NCBI GenBank assembly: GCA_963826795.1
Contig: CAWGYT010000008.1
Coordinates: forward strand, 1-64,000
Reading direction: 5' to 3'
DNA: 64,000 nucleotides
Source: CAWGYT01 sp963826795
Lineage (GTDB): Bacteria; Planctomycetota; Planctomycetia; Pirellulales; Pirellulaceae
Position numbers and translations under genes: made by a program. Below, piece by piece: positions 6,902-15,877 of this stretch. The first letter of the stretch is position 1, and every line of letters starts with the position of its first letter. The notes under the pieces are model-generated. The model was not told where the DNA came from. It did not search any database and saw only the letters and a program-made list of their open reading frames with translations.

Positions 6902-9900
6902 AACACTGGGTGCGTGCCGCGATCCACAACTCGCCGGCCATGAATATGCTGATGATGGCGGTGCTGGTCGTTGGCCTGGGTAGCCTGTTGATCATGCGGC
7001 GAGAAGTCTTTCCAGAATTCGAGCTGGAGATTGTCCTGGTCACGGTGCCCTATCCCGGTGCCAGCCCTGAGGAAGTGGAGCAGGGAATTTGCCAGAAGAT
7101 CGAAGAGTCGGTCCAGTCGATCGACGGCATCAAGAAGATGACGTCCGTCGCGAACGAAGGGGCGGGCTCCGTCGTGCTCGAATTGCACGCGGATGTGCGC
7201 GACGTGCAGAAGATCGTCAATGAGGTTCGGTCGGAGGTGGATCGAATTCCGAGTTTCCCCGAGCTGGCCGAGGACGCTGAGATTCAGCAGATCACGTTTC
7301 GCGAGTCGGCGATCAACCTTGCATTGCTGAGTCCTCCGGGAAAAGCGGATGAGGACATGTTGGAGTTGCGGGCGGTCGCGGAGCGGGTCCGTGACGAGCT
7401 GTTGCAGTTGGATTCGGTCTCCCAGGTTGAGATCAAGGACGCTCCGAACTATCAGATTGACATCGAGGTGGACGAATCCGCCCTGCGCAAGTACGGCCTC
7501 TCGCTCCAGCAGATTGCTGCCGTGGTCCGCCGCGAAAACCTCGAAATTCCCGGGGGCACGATCAAGGGACGGGGCCAGGACATTTTGCTGCGCGGCGAAA
7601 ACAAGCGACTGATTGGCCAGAAGATCGCCGAGTTGCCGGTGATCGCGGACCCGGGTGGCGCCGTGTTGACGATCGATGACGTGGGAGACGTCCGCGATGA
7701 GTTTGTGGATAAATCATGGCTTAGCGAGATCAATGGACGCCCCGCGCTGGTGCTGGACGTGATGCGGACGAAAAGCGAAGACTTGCTGGCGATGACGGAG
7801 GAGGTGCGGACCTACGCGGCGAATCGCCAGCTGCCAGGGGGCTACGAGATCCTGACCTGGAACGATCGTTCGGTCGATGTCCAAGACCGCCTGGACCTGC
7901 TGATTGAGAACGGGTTGATGGGGCTGGCGCTCGTGTTCTTGGTGCTGGCCGTGTTTCTGGAGCTTCGCCTGGCGTTTTGGGTTGCCCTGGGAATTCCCGT
8001 CGCATTACTCGGTGCCGGCGGAATTCTCTTGGCAACGGGCCAAACCCTGAACATGCTCTCGATGTTCGCCTTCTTGATGGCCCTGGGAATCGTCGTCGAC
8101 GACGCCATCGTGGTGGGCGAGAACATATACGCTCAGCGACAAGCCGGCAAATCGACCGTCCGGGCGGCGTTGGACGGCACGCTGGAAGTAATGCCTTCAG
8201 TGGCCTGCTCCGTGGCGACGACCGTGATTGCGTTTGGGCCGATGTTTTTTGTTTCGGGAGTGATGGGCAAATTCATCGCAGTGATGCCAATCGCCGTGAT
8301 CGCCATGTTGCTGATTTCGCTGTTTGAAAGCCTCTTCATCCTGCCCTGCCACCTGGCACACGTCGATAGTCTCGTGTTTCGGCTGCTGCGATTCTTTTTC
8401 TATCCTCTGCGCTTCATCGTGATCTTCTTCGAGTTCGTCAACCGCACGGTGGCCAGATGGCTCGATTACTTCATCGAGCGAATCTATGTCCCGACCTTGC
8501 GGTTCTGCCTGCACTATCGGTACACGGCGGTCGCGGGTGCCTTTTCCATCTTGTTGTGTGCCCTGGGCTTCGTTCGGGCGGGAGTCGTCCCGTTTATCGT
8601 CTTTCCCAAGCTGGATGCGAATCAAATCCAAGCGGAAGTGTCCTTCCCCGACGGGACTCCTCAGACATTCACGAATTCGGCCACGCTGCGCATGGTCGAG
8701 GGCTTGCGGCAGGTCGACCGCGAGTTGGCCGGCAAGGGCAAGTCATTGATCAAGACGATCTATCGCCACGTCGGCGCGGGTCTGCCCGGAGGCAATGCGA
8801 TGCAGGGCGGCCTGGGGTCCGGCGGACACCTCGGCGCGGTCGAAGTCGAGCTGGTTCCGACAGGCGAGCGCGACGTGACCAGCCAGGAGATCATCCGTCG
8901 GTGGCGCGAGGCCGTCGAGGAGATTCCCGGGACCGACAAGCTCGCGTTCGGCACTCAGTCGTTCGGGCCCGGTGGCATGCCGATCGAATTCAAATTGTTG
9001 GCGTCCAACGACCGTTTCGCCGCCTTGGAATCTGCCATCGAGGAGTGCAAGGCAAAATTGGCCACCTATCCGGCCGTGTTCGATATCGACGATGACTCTC
9101 GACCTGGAAAATGGGAGTATCGTGTCCGAGTTAAGGACGACGCTCAGGCGTTGGGTGTGACGACGGCCGATATTGCCGAGACCCTGCGCGCCAACTACTA
9201 CGGCGCCGAAGTGATGCGGCTCCAACGCGGTCGCCACGAAGTTAAACTGATGGTCCGCTACCCAGAGGACGCGCGCCGCTCGGTAGCCAACTTCGATGCC
9301 ATCTGGATCCGGACCCTCGATGGCCTGGAACGTCCAATCACCGAAGTAGCCGAGGTCGAAGTGATCCGGGGCTATTCCGAAATCAATCGACTCGACCAAA
9401 AACGTTCGATCACGATTCGAGCCGATTTGGACGAGCAAAAGGGAAACGCGCGCGAGATCGTGGCCGATCTACGTGCCAACTTCATGCCGCAGCTGTTGCA
9501 AGAGCACGACGGCGTGCAGGTGAGATGGGAGGGCCAGCAGGAGCAGACGCAAGAGTCGCTGGCGAGCCTGGCGAAAGCAACGGTCGTCGCGCTGGTCTTG
9601 ATGTTCGTCTTGCTGACTTTGGAATTCCGGGCCTACGTTCAACCGCTGCTGATCATGGCGATCATTCCATTTGGATTGATCGGCGCCATTCTGGGGCACG
9701 CGATCATGGGGCTTCCGATCACCTTGTTCAGCTTCTTTGGATTGGTCGCCCTGACCGGCGTCGTGGTGAATGATTCGATCGTGCTGATCGACTTCATTAA
9801 TCATCGCTTTCATCGCGGCGACGATTTAGACGAGGCCCTGATTGACTCGGGGCGGCGGCGATTTCGACCTGTCATGCTGACCTCCGCGACGACCATCGCC

Positions 9901-10119
9901 GGCCTCCTGCCGATCCTGATGGAGACGTCGTTCCAGGCCCAGTTGTTGATCCCGATGGCGACCAGTCTCAGCTTTGGCTTGCTCATGACGACCATCCTGG
10001 TCCTGCTGCTGGTGCCCGTGTTCTATCGCATCTATCGGGAGATCGTGCCGGATCTGGGAAGTGCCGGCGACGAAGACGAGTTCACCGTTGCTCCGGTTCC
10101 GGTGACCGCCACGGGTTGA
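6898..10119 (+). CDS. RND multidrug efflux transporter (AcrB/AcrF family)
   Basis: Inner-membrane proton-driven exporter of 1,073 residues, the normal family length. The N-terminus (MKHWVRAAIHNSPAMNMLMM) leads into the first membrane helix. Conserved signatures include YPGASPEEVEQ in the first porter domain, the proton-relay pair in GIVVDDAIVVGENIYA, the second helix bundle LTGVVVNDSIVLIDFIN, and RRRFRPVMLTSATTIAGLLP. Two repeated halves, each with a large periplasmic loop, are evident. It overlaps the adaptor gene by four bases and so is translationally coupled. The outer-membrane partner is not in the window. The substrate is unknown; drugs, lipids or metals are all possible, and the VDDAIVV motif fits the HAE (hydrophobe) branch better than the metal branch. 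Confidence 0.95.
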   Translation: MKHWVRAAIHNSPAMNMLMMAVLVVGLGSLLIMRREVFPEFELEIVLVTVPYPGASPEEVEQGICQKIEESVQSIDGIKKMTSVANEGAGSVVLELHADVRDVQKIVNEVRSEVDRIPSFPELAEDAEIQQITFRESAINLALLSPPGKADEDMLELRAVAERVRDELLQLDSVSQVEIKDAPNYQIDIEVDESALRKYGLSLQQIAAVVRRENLEIPGGTIKGRGQDILLRGENKRLIGQKIAELPVIADPGGAVLTIDDVGDVRDEFVDKSWLSEINGRPALVLDVMRTKSEDLLAMTEEVRTYAANRQLPGGYEILTWNDRSVDVQDRLDLLIENGLMGLALVFLVLAVFLELRLAFWVALGIPVALLGAGGILLATGQTLNMLSMFAFLMALGIVVDDAIVVGENIYAQRQAGKSTVRAALDGTLEVMPSVACSVATTVIAFGPMFFVSGVMGKFIAVMPIAVIAMLLISLFESLFILPCHLAHVDSLVFRLLRFFFYPLRFIVIFFEFVNRTVARWLDYFIERIYVPTLRFCLHYRYTAVAGAFSILLCALGFVRAGVVPFIVFPKLDANQIQAEVSFPDGTPQTFTNSATLRMVEGLRQVDRELAGKGKSLIKTIYRHVGAGLPGGNAMQGGLGSGGHLGAVEVELVPTGERDVTSQEIIRRWREAVEEIPGTDKLAFGTQSFGPGGMPIEFKLLASNDRFAALESAIEECKAKLATYPAVFDIDDDSRPGKWEYRVRVKDDAQALGVTTADIAETLRANYYGAEVMRLQRGRHEVKLMVRYPEDARRSVANFDAIWIRTLDGLERPITEVAEVEVIRGYSEINRLDQKRSITIRADLDEQKGNAREIVADLRANFMPQLLQEHDGVQVRWEGQQEQTQESLASLAKATVVALVLMFVLLTLEFRAYVQPLLIMAIIPFGLIGAILGHAIMGLPITLFSFFGLVALTGVVVNDSIVLIDFINHRFHRGDDLDEALIDSGRRRFRPVMLTSATTIAGLLPILMETSFQAQLLIPMATSLSFGLLMTTILVLLLVPVFYRIYREIVPDLGSAGDEDEFTVAPVPVTATG

Positions 10120-10204
10120 GGAAGCAGGCCGCCGCGTTCATTCCCACGAAGCCTGGCCTTGCACGACGCTTCGAGTGCCGCGTGACAGCTACGAATTCGG
10201 GTTG

Positions 10205-10289
10205 CTTCGGGAGGGCGAAGCTCCGGCTGAGCCGCAGGAGCGGAAGACGCTGTCAAAGAAGGCTCAGCAGGAGCTTCGCCCTCCCGAAG
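10205..10289. repeat. long inverted repeat (29-bp arms), dispersed family
   Basis: The left arm 10205-10233 (CTTCGGGAGGGCGAAGCTCC then G and GCTGAGCC) pairs with the right arm 10261-10289, with one mismatch and a 27-base loop. It lies between the pump gene and a decayed gene, and may also terminate pump transcription, although no U-run follows. A partial relative is present at 31505-31533. Confidence 0.85.
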
Positions 10290-10299
10290 GCTTGGCCAC

Positions 10300-10710
10300 A
10301 AAGCAGTTTTTCTGCAACGCTCGGGTAGAGCCAGCGCGCGTCTTCAGAATCTGGATACAAAACGACGCCGACGGCAATCTCCAGCTCAGTCGACTCGCAA
10401 AGACACTCGCAACCTTGCGGTTCGGCCTGATCCAGGAAATCGCCGCTGTTGCCGATTGGATGCTCAACGCCACCTTGCGTACATGTCCGAAGCGCCACTC
10501 CGGCCTCTTCGTCGACGGCAAGGTGAAAACGCGACATCCGCAACCACAACTCGCGTCGGCGAATTGCGTGGCGGGATCGCGAGCGTCGCTAAATTCGCGC
10601 AAGGTCTCCGGAATGTCGGTCTGCGAATCCGCGAAAAGTGGGGCTTGCCGCTTGTGAACGGCCAACAATCGGGGCCGCTGGGAATCTCTGATTCGACTTG
10701 TCTGTGTCAA
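10300..10710 (-). pseudogene. decayed conserved hypothetical gene, truncated at the inverted repeat
   Basis: Two minus-strand frames join into one plausible protein: DIPETLREFSDARDPATQFA, then CGCGCRVFTL, then (after a shift near 10525) AVDEEAGVALRTC, HPIGNSGDFLDQAEP, CECLCESTELEIAVGVVLYP and DSEDARWLY. It then runs into the inverted repeat at 10289 and loses its C-terminus. The pattern resembles a small Cys-rich conserved hypothetical protein seen in planctomycetes, whose usual ending would follow the WLY. No start codon with a good ribosome site is visible. This is a reading by eye and moderately uncertain. Confidence 0.4.
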
Positions 10711-11176
10711 ACCGGTAGATTACCGCCCTCGAAGGCGGCGGAAGGACGCACGCTAAGCCCAGCAACGATGAAACGACTGACTGGATACGAGCTTTCCGAA
10801 CCGGGTTAAGACGACCGATTTCCTGCCGAGTTCGGCCAGAGCAACCGGCGTGACGGTAATCTTGACTCGGTCAACCTGGCCTCTTTCCTTCAGGTCGATA
10901 CGTCCTGTGGAAAGTCGCTTCCGGACACGTCACCCGGCCAGACGCCCGGGCCGCGCAGACGTCGAGACATGCTCCGCCCCACCACTGCGCCCTTCCGGTA
11001 GAGTTTCCTTGACAACCGCTGAAGCGATACGTTCCGGATTTCCGCACCACACGGTACGCATACCCCGCCGCAGTGATCCGCTCGAACTATAGTTACACGA
11101 ACCGGTTCGCTTTTCCCACCTTGGCGACCAGCCATGTTTAATTGGACCACGAAAACCAACGAACTCAGCGAGGTGT
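10711..11176. other. non-coding gap, nothing recognised
   Basis: No convincing gene, RNA or terminator was seen. A frame opening at ATG 11134 (MFNWTTKTNELSEVF, SSNAEVLRA) looks protein-like for about 30 residues and then gives way near 11220 to the membrane-rich frame of the next gene. The true start of that gene may therefore be at 11134 with a frameshift. Confidence 0.4.
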
Positions 11177-12829
11177 TTGTCGATTCAAGCAACGCCGAAG
11201 TGCTGCGCGCAGCGCGTGTGGCATTTCGTGATCGTCCTTTGGTTGACTTGGGTTTTCTTCGCCTGCTTTCTCTGGTACCGAGGTTATGCAGATGCGACAT
11301 GGGTCTGCTTTGTCGAATGCGTACTGCATCTCGTCATCCTGGTGTCATGTCGAAAGCACCGAGACTTCCGTTGGATCATGAATCTGAACCTGGCGGCCAG
11401 TGCGTTCGGGCTGTTCGCCGTTTCGGTGAGCCATCCCTCGATGTCCGGTACGATGCTGTTCTACCCTGTCTCCATTCTGGTTGCATCTCAGCTCCTCGGT
11501 GTGCGAGCCGCCTTTTCGTGGCTCATAGTCAACCTGATCGCGTTCGGCGCTTTCTTTGTCGCCGCGTATGGACTTCGAGAATCTCTGAGCACGTCGCACT
11601 TTGACGAGTTGGTGCTCATTCTGGGTGTCGCGACTTGCATTTTCTTTTGTTGTCAACAGGGCGAAGAGTACTACCAAGAGCGGACGAAGAACCTGATTGA
11701 CTTGAGCACCAGTCTGCGCAAAAAGAGCGAGACGCTCCACGAGCTGGCGACAACCGACGCGCTGACCGGTTTGATCAATCGCTTCCGATTCCAAGAAAGA
11801 CTAAAAGAGGCAGTCGACGACGCGTCCGCTCGTTCGGCGCCCATGGCGCTGTTCCTTATCGACATGGATGGCTTCAAGGAAATCAACGACACTCTGGGCC
11901 ATCCCGTAGGAGATGAGGCCCTCGTTGAAATTGCGTCGCGAATACGAAAGGAATTCGGTGACCGCTCGGATGTCGCTCGTTTGGGAGGCGACGAATTCTG
12001 CCTCATCTACCCCGATATCGGCAATCATGACAACGCCGCATCCATCGCTCGCCAGGTCTGTGACTTATTGACGCAAAGATACGTGTTGAATGATGCCGAG
12101 TTTCCCTTGGGCGCCAGTGTGGGGATCGCGATCTGCCCAAGCGACACGACATCTGACAGAGACCTGCTCGCATACGCCGATACGGCGATGTTTCATGCGA
12201 AAGAAAACCGGCTGGGCTACGCATGCTACGAGTCAGCCATGACCGATCGCTTGGTCGAGTATCGCATGATCCAGGAGCAACTCTCGCTTGCACTGGAACG
12301 GAAAGAATTCTTCCTTGTCTTTCAGCCACAAGTCAATTTGCGAACTCGCGACGTGATCGGCGTCGAGGCACTCTTGCGCTGGCAGCACAACGGCGAAATC
12401 ATTTCTCCGAACCGATTCATTCATCTCCTCGAGAAAAGCCGGGAGATCATCCCCGTCAGCAAGTGGATCGTCCGCGAGGCTTGCCGGCAACTTGCGGCTT
12501 GGAATCGTGAAGGATACGATATCGACGTTTCGATCAACATCAGCGCCGTGCAGTTTAATGATCCGGAGTTCTACGAAGACATTGTCGACTCGATCCGTGA
12601 GTTTGGAGTCGACGCCCGAAACCTCGATTTTGAAATCACAGAGGGCCTCCTGATTGATGATGTCATGAATGCAGTTGCAAGACTCAACCAAATCAAAGCG
12701 CTGGGTGCAAGTATCAGTGTCGATGACTTTGGGACCGGATACTCGTCGCTGAGCGTATCTGCGCCAATTCCCGATCGATCGACTCAAGATCGATCGTGCG
12801 TTCATCAAGGATATCCCCGAGTCGGATGA
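11177..12829 (+). CDS. GGDEF-EAL cyclic-di-GMP protein, frameshifted in the EAL domain
   Basis: A membrane-bound signalling protein that makes and/or breaks cyclic di-GMP. The N-terminal half has about five membrane helices (residues about 15-160) and a linker helix, then GGDEF (about 193-350) with the intact motif RLGGDEFCLIYPD and DMDGFKEINDTLGH. The EAL domain follows with GVEALLRW, SINISAVQF, DFEITEGLL and SVDDFGTGYSSLS. At about 12755 one extra G shifts the frame; the expected continuation is in the next feature, so this product ends in 24 nonsense residues. The start is a TTG at 11177; an upstream ATG frame (11134) may hold the real N-terminus. The catalytic lysine, glutamate and glutamine of EAL lie beyond the break. 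Confidence 0.85.
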   Translation: MSIQATPKCCAQRVWHFVIVLWLTWVFFACFLWYRGYADATWVCFVECVLHLVILVSCRKHRDFRWIMNLNLAASAFGLFAVSVSHPSMSGTMLFYPVSILVASQLLGVRAAFSWLIVNLIAFGAFFVAAYGLRESLSTSHFDELVLILGVATCIFFCCQQGEEYYQERTKNLIDLSTSLRKKSETLHELATTDALTGLINRFRFQERLKEAVDDASARSAPMALFLIDMDGFKEINDTLGHPVGDEALVEIASRIRKEFGDRSDVARLGGDEFCLIYPDIGNHDNAASIARQVCDLLTQRYVLNDAEFPLGASVGIAICPSDTTSDRDLLAYADTAMFHAKENRLGYACYESAMTDRLVEYRMIQEQLSLALERKEFFLVFQPQVNLRTRDVIGVEALLRWQHNGEIISPNRFIHLLEKSREIIPVSKWIVREACRQLAAWNREGYDIDVSINISAVQFNDPEFYEDIVDSIREFGVDARNLDFEITEGLLIDDVMNAVARLNQIKALGASISVDDFGTGYSSLSVSAPIPDRSTQDRSCVHQGYPRVG

Positions 12830-13091
12830 CGGCGTCATCGCGACGAGCATCATCGTTCTGGCGAAGTCCCTGGGGCTCAAAGTTCTCGCGGAGGGGGTCG
12901 AAACAGAAGCTCATCTCCAATTCCTCGAATCGCATGAATGCGATGAATACCAGGGCTACTACCTCAGCCGTCCAGTGGCAGCCGAGGAAGTCGTCGAGTT
13001 CTTCAGCCACGCGACGTCCGAGACTCTGAGCCAGCTGATTGAACAAGAGGATACACAGCCATTCTCGTTGCTGTCCCACCAAGACTCGTAA
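12756..13091 (+). pseudogene. C-terminal EAL fragment of the preceding gene (shifted frame)
   Basis: Reading from 12756 gives the exact continuation of the EAL domain: YLRQFPIDRLKIDRAFIKDI, then IIVLAKSLGLKVLAEGVETE, CDEYQGYYLSRPV and a C-terminal tail, ending at TAA 13089-13091. It supplies the conserved LKID lysine, the EGVE glutamate and the QGYY glutamine. There is no start codon of its own. Together with 11177-12754 it makes a protein of about 638 residues. The single inserted G is either a real inactivating mutation or a sequence error. Confidence 0.85.
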
Positions 13092-14292
13092 CAACTGCAA
13101 ACGCCGGCGGTCAGCTGCCCACGGTGTCGTCGACCTCTGCCCGTCGCCCGTCACGCAGCGAAGTCAGGAGGGTCGCGCGGACCGCAGCATGGCAGCGGAT
13201 CCGGCGCCTCAACTACTCCATTTGAGCCCCCGGATACTCTCAAAAGAAGTAGGCCGGGACAAAGCCGAACGTTGATTCTTGCTCGCGGCGTCGCACGCTC
13301 GCGCTGACCAAGCTTGATCGGCACAGCGCATCGAACCAGGCACTTCCCGGATACGACTGTCGCGACGAACGATGCACGCGCGTAGCGTGTCACCATGATC
13401 CCGACGAGCCATACAAGTTCCCTGATTGCTCCAGTGCAACCTTCGCGAGAGCATCCAGAAACTCAAAGTACAAAAACGCCTTCTTTCGAAACGTTGCGTG
13501 GTTACAATACGGCGCCGTAATCGCAATGATGTCAGCAACACCTTGACGCGATCCCGGCCGAGTTCGGATTCATCATTTGTTTCAAGAGCCTTCGTGATGG
13601 AGAACCGTCCGAACATCCGCAACATCGCAAGAGAAGGGTTCAAATTGGTCACGCGTTGTTGTAGCATCATCCCTCGAGTTTCAGTTTTACGCAAACCGAA
13701 TCGAGTTTATCCGACAAAACCCTGCTTTTGGCGGCATCAACTCGCTGTTCAACTCACGGCAGAATTTCATCGTACAAACCGCGACGCTCCTGTGGTTACT
13801 CGCAGATTCAAGCTTGCTCAAATCAACCCGATACGGACTAAGAACAAGCCCAGGTCGGTGCGGGACGTGAGCGGATGGCAGTAGGAGAATGAATGAAGTG
13901 GCTGAATTCCATTCACTCTCGCAAGGGCATCAATACGAAGGAATCAACGGGTAGCCGAAAAACGCCGAACTTAGGTCGGTCATCCTGTCTGGCTGATTGC
14001 AAAGGCATCGATAAACGGCCAAGAGTGTTCTGCGGAGATGCGTGAAAGCATGGCTGACGGTGTTCTCCCTCGAGTAGGCGGAAGCACGGTGGTTGAGCGT
14101 CCGACCCATGCATGTCCTCGAATCGTTTCGAGCAACGAGAAGAAGTCACAGGGGCGTGAACGAGGACTGAATCGGATCCGCAAGGGTGGACAACTCAGGC
14201 AGCCGTACACCGCTTCACGCTAACACACGACGGAGCACTCTCATGATGAAGTGCAACCGCTTATCCAGACGCGTTGCTTGGAGGATAGAAGC
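13092..14292. other. 1.2-kb gap without a convincing gene
   Basis: Frames of 75-160 codons exist on both strands but none has recognisable motifs, a ribosome site or sensible composition; they are rich in Arg and Ser in the way of non-coding GC-rich DNA. The last 20 bases hold the Shine-Dalgarno of the next gene (TTGGAGGA at 14277-14284). The synthase operon promoter probably lies here but could not be placed. Confidence 0.5.
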
Positions 14293-15504
14293 ATGATTAA
14301 GAACACCTTTGCTCGTGTCGTTGACTGTGTCTCCGCCACCACGCGATACCCGGCGAAGCTTTTGACACCTGAGGCGGACCTCGAAAACGATCTGGGGATC
14401 GATTCCTTAAAGCGGGTCGAGATTATTGCAGGACTCGGCGAGGAATTCGGGCTTGAGTTGCTGTCAGAGACGCGGGATCCCTCGATTCGTACGATTGGCA
14501 ATGTGGCCAAGTGGATCGACGACCTGATGAATCGCGATGGTTCGCATCCCTCCGAAGAGCAGGACTTCGAACATTCAGTTACGCCGCCGTCGAACGGTGA
14601 CAGTTTCTTCACAAACCGAATCTCCCCACCTCAGCAGGTTCCGCCCCCCCACTATATACGTGCAACGACGGGAAGCGATCCAGCAAGACAAGCCAAACCG
14701 CTCCATGGTCGCGTCGCCTTGGTAACTGGTTCTGGGCGGGGAATTGGTCGTACGACTGCGCGTCTTCTGGCTTCGCGCGGCGCTGTCGTCGTCGTCAACT
14801 CCTTCCACTCACGGGATCAGGGGGAAGAAACGACGGCTCAAATCCGAGCAAGTGGAGGGACGGCAGTGCACTTTTGGGGGTCGGTCGCGAATCCCGCTCA
14901 CGTCGATCAGATTTTTTCACAAATTGAAGATCAGTTCGGGCATCTCGACATTCTGGTGTGCAACGCGTCGGACGGACACATCGGTCCCTTCCTGGATCTG
15001 ACATCGGACGATTGGGAGCGGGCTTTTCGCACGAACGTGTCAGGGCATCACCAGTCCGCCGTACGAGCGGCTCGTTTGATGCGTCCGCGAGGAGGCGGTT
15101 CAATCGTGACCGTCTCCTCCGTTGGTGCACACCAGTTTATTGACGGCTTGGGATGTCAGGGCGTCGTAAAAGCAGCCGTGGAGACACTCACGCGATATCT
15201 GGCCTGCGAACTGGGACGATTCGGAATCCGCGTAAATTGCGTCGCCGGGGGGCCGGTCTATGGCGACTTGTTATCCAAGTTTCCGGCGGCGCGCACCACC
15301 CAGAATCACTGGGAGTCGATGACACCGGACGGGGAGTTGTGTAGCCCGATGGACTTGGCGCAGACAATCGCGTTTCTTGTAAGCGCCGAAGCACGCGGAA
15401 TAAACGGAGCGGTCTGGATGGTCGACCACGGGTTTTCAGCCAATGCGGATGGTCGCCCCCTTGGAAACGTTGCGCGAGAAAATGTCCACAATTCGTCGTT
15501 CTGA
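14293..15504 (+). CDS. acyl carrier protein fused to short-chain dehydrogenase/reductase
   Basis: A 403-residue fusion. Residues 1-80 are an acyl carrier domain whose phosphopantetheine serine is Ser38 in DLGIDSLKRVEII, a form typical of PUFA-synthase and enediyne-type carriers. A Pro/Ser-rich linker follows (about 85-135). Residues 138-395 are an SDR with the NAD(P) motif TGSGRGIG (145-152), the NAS motif (VCNAS) and the catalytic-type serine near 275. By FabL alignment the catalytic tyrosine should be at 286 but is Leu, and Lys293 is kept, so reductase activity is doubtful or altered. The start at ATG 14293 has a strong Shine-Dalgarno (TTGGAGGA, 8 bases away). It overlaps the thioesterase frame downstream and is the first gene of the synthase operon. 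Confidence 0.88.
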   Translation: MIKNTFARVVDCVSATTRYPAKLLTPEADLENDLGIDSLKRVEIIAGLGEEFGLELLSETRDPSIRTIGNVAKWIDDLMNRDGSHPSEEQDFEHSVTPPSNGDSFFTNRISPPQQVPPPHYIRATTGSDPARQAKPLHGRVALVTGSGRGIGRTTARLLASRGAVVVVNSFHSRDQGEETTAQIRASGGTAVHFWGSVANPAHVDQIFSQIEDQFGHLDILVCNASDGHIGPFLDLTSDDWERAFRTNVSGHHQSAVRAARLMRPRGGGSIVTVSSVGAHQFIDGLGCQGVVKAAVETLTRYLACELGRFGIRVNCVAGGPVYGDLLSKFPAARTTQNHWESMTPDGELCSPMDLAQTIAFLVSAEARGINGAVWMVDHGFSANADGRPLGNVARENVHNSSF

Positions 15505-15877
15505 CTCATTCGCGAATGATTTCTACAGGCTGGGCAGTGCGTTGGCTTACTTCGCAACCGAATACACCATCCACTTTGATGACACGATGGCCTATGGAAG
15601 CCATCATTTTCTTACCGCATTCAGGTTTCAGTGTGCGGCCCGCGAGTCATTGCTGTTTGGCGAGCGAGTTTTCGATGTGGCCGGAGTGCGAGACGCACTT
15701 GACCACATTCATCTACTGACAGCCGACGCGTATGCGCGCAACCTCAATCCGGCCAGACTCGGAGACCGCGTCGCGATTCTCTTGACGCTGGAGGACTGGG
15801 CGCGAGCGAGTGCGAGGTTTTGCTATCGTGTCATTACGCGCAGGGGCAGCCAATCTGTGCGGGATTCCAGACGTTGA
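15443..15877 (+). CDS. hot-dog thioesterase domain, frame-broken from the synthase
   Basis: The 144-residue frame carries a hot-dog acyl thioesterase core: YRLGSALAYFATEYTIHFDD, TMAYGSHHFLTAFRFQCAAR and GDRVAILLTLEDWARASARF. The pattern is that of the YbgC/CalE7 type that releases acyl or polyketide chains from a carrier. An ATG at 15482 would be the better start (the longer form overlaps the SDR gene by 62 bases). At about 15839 (ACGCGCAGGGG) the frame fails: the natural continuation GQPICAGFQTLICADSL is in the frame of the next gene. Either two extra bases or one missing base there separates what may be one thioesterase-AT-KS polypeptide. The final 12 residues of this frame are therefore artefactual. 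Confidence 0.7.
   Translation: MRMVAPLETLREKMSTIRRSDSFANDFYRLGSALAYFATEYTIHFDDTMAYGSHHFLTAFRFQCAARESLLFGERVFDVAGVRDALDHIHLLTADAYARNLNPARLGDRVAILLTLEDWARASARFCYRVITRRGSQSVRDSRR

Noticed and set aside
13092..14292. Genes on either strand in the gap (for example 13426-13884 plus, 13209-13694 minus)
   Set aside because: Composition is that of non-coding DNA and the two frames conflict with each other; no recognisable motif.
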